In this document: in pieces, positions 56,555 through 64,000 of the stretch
Numbering within the stretch: position 1 is the first letter of the stretch
Layout: every line of letters begins with the position of its first letter
Assembly (NCBI RefSeq): GCF_003286075.1
Contig: NZ_QLUV01000001.1
Coordinates: 707,150-771,149 of the forward strand
Direction: 5' to 3'
Source: Paracoccus endophyticus
Lineage (GTDB): Bacteria > Pseudomonadota > Alphaproteobacteria > Rhodobacterales > Rhodobacteraceae
DNA length: 64,000 bases
Made by a program: the position numbers and the translations under genes
The notes under the pieces: generated by a model
What the model saw: the letters and a program-made list of their open reading frames with translations, nothing else
What the model was told of the DNA's origin: nothing
The model's database searches: none

Positions 56555-57421
56555 ATGACGGACCCCGCGCCTGCGCCGTTCACCCTGTCGCGGCCAGACC
56601 GCTGGGCGGGGGGCGTGATCTTCGCCTCGCCCCATTCGGGCCGCGACTATCCCGACTGGTTCCTGGCGGAATCGGGGCTGGACGCGCATCTGCTGCGATC
56701 GTCCGAGGACGCGTTCGTGGACCGGCTGATCGCGCCTGCGGTCGCGGCGGGCGCCGTGGTGCTGGCGGCGCGGGTGCCGCGCTGCCTCGTGGACCTGAAC
56801 CGCGGCCTGGACGAGCTGGACCCGCTGGCCGTGACGGGCGTGCCGCCCCGCCCGCCCAGCCCGCGCATCCAGTCCGGCCTGGGGGTGATTCCCCGCGTGG
56901 TGGGGCAGGGCCGCCCGATCCGGCGCGCGCCCCTGTCGCGGGCCGAGGCGGCGCGCCGGCTGGACGCCTATTGGCAACCCTATCATGCCGTGCTGGGCAC
57001 GCTGATGGCCGAGGCGGCGGGCCGGTTCGGCCGGGCGGTGCTGATCGACGTCCATTCGATGCCGCGCGAGGCGCTGGCGCATCTGCCCGGACCGCGCCCG
57101 CAGATCGTGATCGGCGACCGCAACGGGCTGTCGGCCGCGCCCGCTGTCACGGGCGCGGTGGCCGAGGCCCTGACCGCCGCGGGGTTTGCCGTGCGCCACA
57201 ACAGCCCCTTTGCGGGGGCCTATGTGGCCAGCGCCTATGGTCGTCCCGCGCAGAACCGCCATGTCGTCCAAATCGAGATCGACCGCGCCCTGTACATGGA
57301 CGAATCGCGCATTGCGCCGCATGCGGGCTTTGGCGCCTTTGCCGCGCGGTTCGGTGCCGTGCTGGCCGCGCTGGCGCTGATGGGCGCGGGCGAGCCCCCC
57401 GCCGCGCTGGCGGCGGAATGA
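56555..57421 (+). CDS. N-formylglutamate amidohydrolase
   Basis: 288 aa zinc amidohydrolase (HutG/FGase family). Motifs are VIFASPHSGRDYPDWF, RCLVDLNRGLDELDP, VLIDVHSMPREAL, HNSPFAGAYVASAYGRP and VVQIEIDRALYMDE. In histidine degradation it releases formate from N-formylglutamate, but no other hut gene is here, so it may act on another N-acyl substrate. The start codon follows a weak CAGGACCCGC leader. The nudix gene starts 55 nt after its stop. Confidence 0.92.
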   Translation: MTDPAPAPFTLSRPDRWAGGVIFASPHSGRDYPDWFLAESGLDAHLLRSSEDAFVDRLIAPAVAAGAVVLAARVPRCLVDLNRGLDELDPLAVTGVPPRPPSPRIQSGLGVIPRVVGQGRPIRRAPLSRAEAARRLDAYWQPYHAVLGTLMAEAAGRFGRAVLIDVHSMPREALAHLPGPRPQIVIGDRNGLSAAPAVTGAVAEALTAAGFAVRHNSPFAGAYVASAYGRPAQNRHVVQIEIDRALYMDESRIAPHAGFGAFAARFGAVLAALALMGAGEPPAALAAE

Positions 57422-57476
57422 CGGCGGCGGTGTGCCGCCGCGGGGTCGCGCCGGTCCCGCAGGGGCGCCGTCGCGC

Positions 57477-57905
57477 ATGACGGCAAACCCCGACCCGGTG
57501 GCCTGGCGCGGGGCCAAGCTGGTGCTGACCTGCGGCGACCGCGTGCTGGTGATGCGCCGCGACGACATCCCGACGATCAACTGGCCCGGCTGCTGGGACC
57601 TGCCCGGTGGCGGGCGCGAGGGCGACGAGACGCCGGTGGCCTGCGCCCTGCGCGAGCTGGCCGAGGAAACCGGCCTGCGGCTGGACCCCGCGCGCCTGTC
57701 GGGGGGCGCGCGTCCGCTGCCCCACAAGCCGGGGCGCGTCGGGTTCTATTTCCACGCCGAGATCACCGAGGCCGAGGCCGCCGCCGCCCGGCTGGGCGAC
57801 GAGGGCGCCGAGCTGCGGCTGATGCCGGTGGCCGAGTTCGTGGACCACCCTCGCGCGGTCCCGCATTTCCGCGACGTCGTGCGCGAGATGCTGGCGCGGG
57901 GGTAG
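57477..57905 (+). CDS. NUDIX hydrolase
   Basis: 142 aa. The NUDIX box GGGREGDETPVACALRELAE followed by ETGLRL is complete (GX5EX7REUXEEXGU). Hydrolyses nucleoside-diphosphate-linked compounds; the exact substrate cannot be told. ATG 57477 is chosen where the beta-strand LVLTCGDRVLVMRRDD can form the domain start. Convergent with, and one base from, the next minus-strand gene. Confidence 0.9.
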   Translation: MTANPDPVAWRGAKLVLTCGDRVLVMRRDDIPTINWPGCWDLPGGGREGDETPVACALRELAEETGLRLDPARLSGGARPLPHKPGRVGFYFHAEITEAEAAAARLGDEGAELRLMPVAEFVDHPRAVPHFRDVVREMLARG

Positions 57906-57906
57906 G

Positions 57907-58743
57907 TCAGTCGTGGGGGGCGGGGTCGGCGGCCACGCCCGTCCCTGCGCCGGCGTGCCGTCCGGCCGGGGGCGGGGGCGCGGGCGGCAGGGGCGGATCG
58001 GTGCGGGCGACGGCGCGCACCACCGGTCGTAGCGAATCGCCCTTGACCATCCACGAGGTCGCAAAGGCAAAGGTCGCCAGCGTTTCCAGCCAGAACACCG
58101 GGGCCAGCGCGGCCAGCGCCGCCTGGGCGCCGGTGATGTTCAGCAGCGCGATGGCTGCCATGCAGCCGACGATGGTCCAGCCGCACAGGCGATAGATGCG
58201 GTTGCTGGCCGCCTTTTCCTGCGTCTGGGCGGCTCCGCGCACGAACAGCACCAGGCAGAACACCGCAAGCGCGCCAAAGAACACGGTCGCACCCACCCAG
58301 TGCAGCACATAGGCAAAGCCTTCGCCGAACGCATCCTGGCTGGCGGTGCAGATCAGCGGCGGCGGCTCGGTCGTCCGGCAGTCCAGCAGCGGATCGGTGC
58401 GGATCGGCGCCCAGGCGATGGCCAGCGCCCCCAGTGCTGCGGTGCGCGCCGCCACGTGGTCGCTGAGCCATTCGCCGGGCCGGGGATCATAGCCCTCATA
58501 GCTCCACAGAAAGACCGCGATGGCGCAGAGCGTGCCGACCAGCACCTCGCGCATGGGAGAGTAGTAATAGTCCGAGATGGTGGGCAGCAGCCCCGGACCC
58601 AGCGTCAGCGACCAGACCAGCAGCGCCACCGGCAGAAAGAACCCCAGCAGGCCGATGGCCTGCCGCACCCGCAGGAACGACAGAACCAGATCGTTGTCGG
58701 CGCGCTGCTCGGCGCCGCTGTGCGCTGGCTCAATCCCGCTCAT
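57907..58743 (-). CDS. Polytopic membrane protein of unknown function
   Basis: 278 aa, about six hydrophobic segments: AIGLLGFFLPVALLVWSL, VLVGTLCAIAVFLWSYE, ALGALAIAWAP, VGATVFFGALAVFCLVLFV, GWTIVGCMAAIALL and LAPVFWLETLATFAFATSW. A conserved-looking loop ISDYYYSPMREV lies between the first two. Pro/Ala-rich C-terminal tail. ATG 58743 has GGAGG. Resembles DUF998-like bacterial membrane proteins in style, but no family is claimed. Confidence 0.75.
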   Translation of the reverse strand: MSGIEPAHSGAEQRADNDLVLSFLRVRQAIGLLGFFLPVALLVWSLTLGPGLLPTISDYYYSPMREVLVGTLCAIAVFLWSYEGYDPRPGEWLSDHVAARTAALGALAIAWAPIRTDPLLDCRTTEPPPLICTASQDAFGEGFAYVLHWVGATVFFGALAVFCLVLFVRGAAQTQEKAASNRIYRLCGWTIVGCMAAIALLNITGAQAALAALAPVFWLETLATFAFATSWMVKGDSLRPVVRAVARTDPPLPPAPPPPAGRHAGAGTGVAADPAPHD

Positions 58744-58789
58744 CCCGTCCTCCGCCGGCTGCCGGTCCGATGATAACATGGCGCGGCGG

Positions 58790-59476
58790 TCAGCGCGCGG
58801 GCAGTTCGTCCAGGATCGCGCGGGCGGCGGCGCGGGGGTCGGCGGCCTGCCAGACGGGGCGGCCGACGACGATGTGGTCGGCGCCGGCCGTGATGGCGGC
58901 GGCGGGGGTCTCTACCCGCTTCTGGTCGCCCGCGGCGGCGCCCGCGGGCCGGACGCCCGGCGTCACGATCAGGCGCGCGCCGGGCAGGGCGCGGATCGCC
59001 TGCGCCTCGCGGGGGCTTGCGATGATGCCGTCGGCGCCGGCCTCGAACGCGCGGGCGGCGCGTTCCACGGTCAGGTCGTGCAGGTCGCCCTCGCGGATCA
59101 GGGCTGCGTCCAGATCGGCCCGGTCCAGCGAGGTCAGGATGGTGACGGCCAGGATCTTGAGGTTCGACCCCGCCGCCCCCTGCTTGGCCGCGCGCACCAC
59201 ATGCGGGTCGCCGTGGACGGTCAGGAAGTCGATGTCGAACCGCGCAAGGCCGCGCACCGCCGCCTCGACGGTGGCGCCGATGTCGAACAGCTTCATGTCC
59301 AGGAAGATGCGCTTGCCGTGGTCGTGCTTCAGTTCGTTGGCCAGCGAAAGCCCGCCGCCGGTCAGCATCCCCAGCCCGATCTTGTAAAACGACACCGCGT
59401 CGCCCAGCGTCGTCGCCAGCGTCAGCCCCGACAGCGCGTCCGGCACGTCCAGCGCCACGATCAGACGGTCGTCCAT
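58790..59476 (-). CDS. pyrF: Orotidine-5'-phosphate decarboxylase
   Basis: 228 aa. Last step of UMP synthesis. Catalytic residues are in FLDMKLFDIGATVEAAV (DxKxxDI) and phosphate binding in LIVTPGVRPAG. LIVALDVPDAL starts the barrel. ATG 59476 is used; an ATG two codons upstream (59482) is equally possible. Divergent from clpB. Confidence 0.96.
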   Translation of the reverse strand: MDDRLIVALDVPDALSGLTLATTLGDAVSFYKIGLGMLTGGGLSLANELKHDHGKRIFLDMKLFDIGATVEAAVRGLARFDIDFLTVHGDPHVVRAAKQGAAGSNLKILAVTILTSLDRADLDAALIREGDLHDLTVERAARAFEAGADGIIASPREAQAIRALPGARLIVTPGVRPAGAAAGDQKRVETPAAAITAGADHIVVGRPVWQAADPRAAARAILDELPAR

Positions 59477-59525
59477 GTGCATCCATCCCGTTGAAACATC
59501 CTGCTTATGACAGCCGGGCGAGCCG

Positions 59526-59554
59526 CTTGAAACCCCGTTTGGCCCTGCCCATCT
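59526..59554 (+). promoter_or_regulatory. RpoH (sigma-32) heat-shock promoter of clpB
   Basis: CTTGAAA at 59526-59532, 14-bp spacer, GCCCATCT at 59547-59554. This departs from the E. coli sigma-32 consensus CTTGAAA-N14-CCCCATNT at only one base, and lies 74 bp before the clpB start, with the correct orientation. Confidence 0.8.
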
Positions 59555-59627
59555 GAAAGCCAGACCCGCAGCGGGCCGCGCCATGCCGGGCGGCGCCAGG
59601 GCGGGGGCTGAGAGGGAGATATTGCCG

Positions 59628-62252
<2,625 letters not shown>

Positions 62253-62260
62253 GCGCACGG

Positions 62261-62282
62261 CCCCGGCCCGTTCGGGCCGGGG
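62261..62282 (+). terminator. Hairpin after clpB
   Basis: CCCCGGCCC-gttc-GGGCCGGGG, a 9-bp stem 8 nt past the clpB stop. No U-run; probably a terminator assisted by Rho or a 3' stabiliser. Confidence 0.65.
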
Positions 62283-62357
62283 CGTCCGCGTGGCGGGAAC
62301 GTGATTCGCCCGGATGGCATTGGCGGGACTAGTCTGCGGCCAGACAAGGGGATCGCC

Positions 62358-63227
62358 ATGAAACTGAACTGGTCGGACGTCACCCCCGAAGCCGTGTTCC
62401 TGAACCGTCGCGCCTTTCTGGCGGGCGCGGGAGCTGTGGCCGCAGCCCCCGCACTGGCCGCTGCGGACAAGCCCAACAGCTTCGAGGACATCACCAACTA
62501 TAACAACTTCTACGAATTCGGGACGGGCAAGACTGACCCCGCCAAGAATGCGGGCGCGCTGACCACGACCCCCTGGGCCGTGCAGATCGACGGGCTGGTG
62601 GATCGTCCGGGCAGCTGGTCGGTCGCCGACCTTGCCCCGGACAGCGCCGTGCAGGAACGCCTCTATCGCCTGCGCTGCGTCGAGGCGTGGAGCATGGTGA
62701 TCCCGTGGATGGGCGTGCCGCTGGCAGACGTGCTGTCGCGGGCGGGCGTCCAGCCGGGCGCGAAGTTCGTCGCGTTCGAAACCCTGTTGCGCCCCGAGGA
62801 GATGAAGGGACAGCGCCGCGCCACGCTGGACTGGCCCTATCGCGAAGGGCTGCGGCTGGACGAGGCGATGCATCCGCTGACGCTGCTGGCGACAGGGCTT
62901 TACGGCAAGCCGCTGCCCAACCAGAACGGCGCGCCGATCCGGCTGGTCGTGCCGTGGAAATACGGCTTCAAGTCGATCAAGAGCATTGTCCGCATCACCC
63001 TGACGGACCGCCAGCCCGTGTCCACATGGCAGCAGATGCAGCCATCCGAATACGGCTTCTATGCCAACGTGAACCCGACCGTTGACCATCCCCGCTGGAG
63101 CCAGGCGACCGAGCGGCGCATCGGCGCAGGGCTGTTCGGCGGCCGGCAGGAGACGCTGATGTTCAACGGCTATGCCGACCAGGTGGCCTCGCTGTATGCG
63201 GGGATGGATCTGGCGCGGGACTATTGA
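62358..63227 (+). CDS. msrP: Periplasmic methionine-sulfoxide reductase catalytic subunit MsrP
   Basis: 289 aa molybdenum-cofactor enzyme. The Tat signal has [19 protein letters not shown]; the Mo-ligating Cys107 is in [47 protein letters not shown] and [17 protein letters not shown] are family signatures. Repairs oxidised methionines in the envelope with electrons from MsrQ. Stop overlaps msrQ start by one base. Confidence 0.97.
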   Translation: MKLNWSDVTPEAVFLNRRAFLAGAGAVAAAPALAAADKPNSFEDITNYNNFYEFGTGKTDPAKNAGALTTTPWAVQIDGLVDRPGSWSVADLAPDSAVQERLYRLRCVEAWSMVIPWMGVPLADVLSRAGVQPGAKFVAFETLLRPEEMKGQRRATLDWPYREGLRLDEAMHPLTLLATGLYGKPLPNQNGAPIRLVVPWKYGFKSIKSIVRITLTDRQPVSTWQQMQPSEYGFYANVNPTVDHPRWSQATERRIGAGLFGGRQETLMFNGYADQVASLYAGMDLARDY

Positions 63228-63871
63228 TGGACCGCATCCCGGGGGCGCTGGCGGACCGCCTGCGTCGTCTGCCGATCTGGTCGGTGTGGCTGCTGGGGTC
63301 GATCCCGCTGGCCCTGCTGGTCTGGGATGTGCTGGTTGGCGCCGTGGGCGTGGACCCTGTCCGGGACATCGAGCACCGGCTGGGGCGCACGACGCTGTAC
63401 CTTGTGCTGGTGACGCTGTGCGTGACGCCGCTTTTGCGGCTGGGGCGCATCAACCTGATCCGGCTGCGGCGGCCGCTGGGGCTGCTGGCCTTCAGCTATG
63501 GGGTGCTGCACGTCCTGGCCTGGGCGGTTCTGGACATGGGGCTTTTGTGGCAGCAGGCGGCGCGCGACATCCTCAAGCGGCCCTACCTGACCTTCGGCAT
63601 GGCGGGTTTCGTGATTCTGGCGATTCTGGCCGTAACCTCCTCCGATTCGATGATCCGGCGACTCGGGCCGAAACGCTGGAAAGCCGTGCACCGGCTGGTC
63701 TATGCGGCTGTTCTGCTGGGGATTCTGCACTGGTTGTGGGCCTACAAGCTGTGGCCGCCCAAGGGTCTTGCGGTGGGGGCAGGGGCCGTCCTTCTGCTGG
63801 GTCTGCGGTTGCCGGGGGTGTCCAGATGGCTGGGGGCGCTGAAGAAAAGACAGGCAAAACCAGTGATTTGA
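63227..63871 (+). CDS. msrQ: Heme-containing membrane subunit MsrQ
   Basis: 214 aa, six membrane segments of the ferric-reductase-like fold. Heme ligands are in SYGVLHVLAWAVLD and RLVYAAVLLGILHWLWAYK; TTLYLVLVTLCVTPLLRLG fits the family. Passes quinone-derived electrons to MsrP. Start ATG 63227 in TGATGG couples it to msrP. Confidence 0.96.
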   Translation: MDRIPGALADRLRRLPIWSVWLLGSIPLALLVWDVLVGAVGVDPVRDIEHRLGRTTLYLVLVTLCVTPLLRLGRINLIRLRRPLGLLAFSYGVLHVLAWAVLDMGLLWQQAARDILKRPYLTFGMAGFVILAILAVTSSDSMIRRLGPKRWKAVHRLVYAAVLLGILHWLWAYKLWPPKGLAVGAGAVLLLGLRLPGVSRWLGALKKRQAKPVI

Positions 63872-63889
63872 ACAGAAATACGACAGTAG

Positions 63890-64000
63890 GACGAACTTTT
63901 TCAAATTTCCCTCTTGCTCCTTTTTCTCTCTCCCCCTAGATACCGCTTCACCGAACGGCGGGGACGCCAGACGGGACGGGGAGGCCGGGAACGGTTGCTC
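63890..64000 (+). promoter_or_regulatory. Probable rRNA-operon promoter and leader (start only)
   Basis: An AT-rich patch (CTTTTTCAAATTTCC, an UP-element-like run) precedes TTGCTC at 63914-63919 and TAGATA at 63937-63942 with an exact 17-bp spacer. The window ends in GGTTGCTC (63993-64000), the first bases of a boxA-type antitermination site (TGCTCTTT...), as in Rhodobacteraceae rrn leaders. The operon itself is outside the window. Confidence 0.65.

Overview
The window is very GC-rich and densely packed, with mostly short intergenic gaps and many 4-nt ATGA/GTGA stop-start overlaps. The gene set points to an alphaproteobacterium of the Rhodobacteraceae/Paracoccaceae, most likely Paracoccus or a close relative. 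The evidence is a complete regB / senC-regA-hvrA redox cluster, a DUF3576-leuS-lptE-holA-flavoprotein block, secB-fxsA-timA, a 41-residue L36 and a saccharopine lysine-degradation pair. No photosynthesis genes, prophage, transposase, integrase or CRISPR array is seen. The genus is an inference from gene content.

Layout. 1-3290: a truncated PQQ-type sugar dehydrogenase, an RTX protein and asd, all minus. 3474-7950: an M17 aminopeptidase, an NlpC/P60 peptidase and two saccharopine dehydrogenases, plus strand and tightly spaced. 7996-14949: carbonic anhydrase, two small unknowns, an MFS-GT4-GT29-like operon, an ornithine-cyclodeaminase-like gene and a second MFS transporter. 15067-20922: a minus-strand housekeeping block. 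21256-24820: porin, YggS and an orphan PAS protein. 24917-28065: RegB/SenC/RegA/HvrA redox control. 28097-35374: an HD hydrolase, secB, fxsA, a Tim44-like gene, smr, a membrane-anchored RTX protein, rpsO and pnp. 35401-39456: a strong terminator, a frameshifted gene remnant, a 1-Cys peroxiredoxin, an aldehyde dehydrogenase and a photolyase.

39476-52725 is the largest functional unit. A hybrid sensor kinase and an OmpR-type regulator, with an acyl-CoA ligase downstream of them, are transcribed away from a seven-gene operon: an AMP-forming acyl-CoA synthetase, livG, livH, livM, a binding protein, livF and a PaaK-like ligase. Flanking a Liv-type importer with CoA ligases suggests uptake coupled to CoA activation of a carboxylic acid rather than amino-acid uptake. 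The 158-bp divergent gap carries three helically phased GTA half-sites that could be the regulator's operator.

52753-56037 holds two exported proteins sharing peptidoglycan-binding repeats and a 'FLSKYP'-type repeat. The second begins with a caspase-like fold that appears to have lost its catalytic His/Cys.

56123-64000 has rpmJ, tRNA-Val(GAC), N-formylglutamate amidohydrolase, a NUDIX hydrolase, a membrane protein, pyrF, clpB behind a good heat-shock promoter, and msrPQ. It ends in an AT-rich promoter and leader that look like the start of an rRNA operon lying just outside the window.
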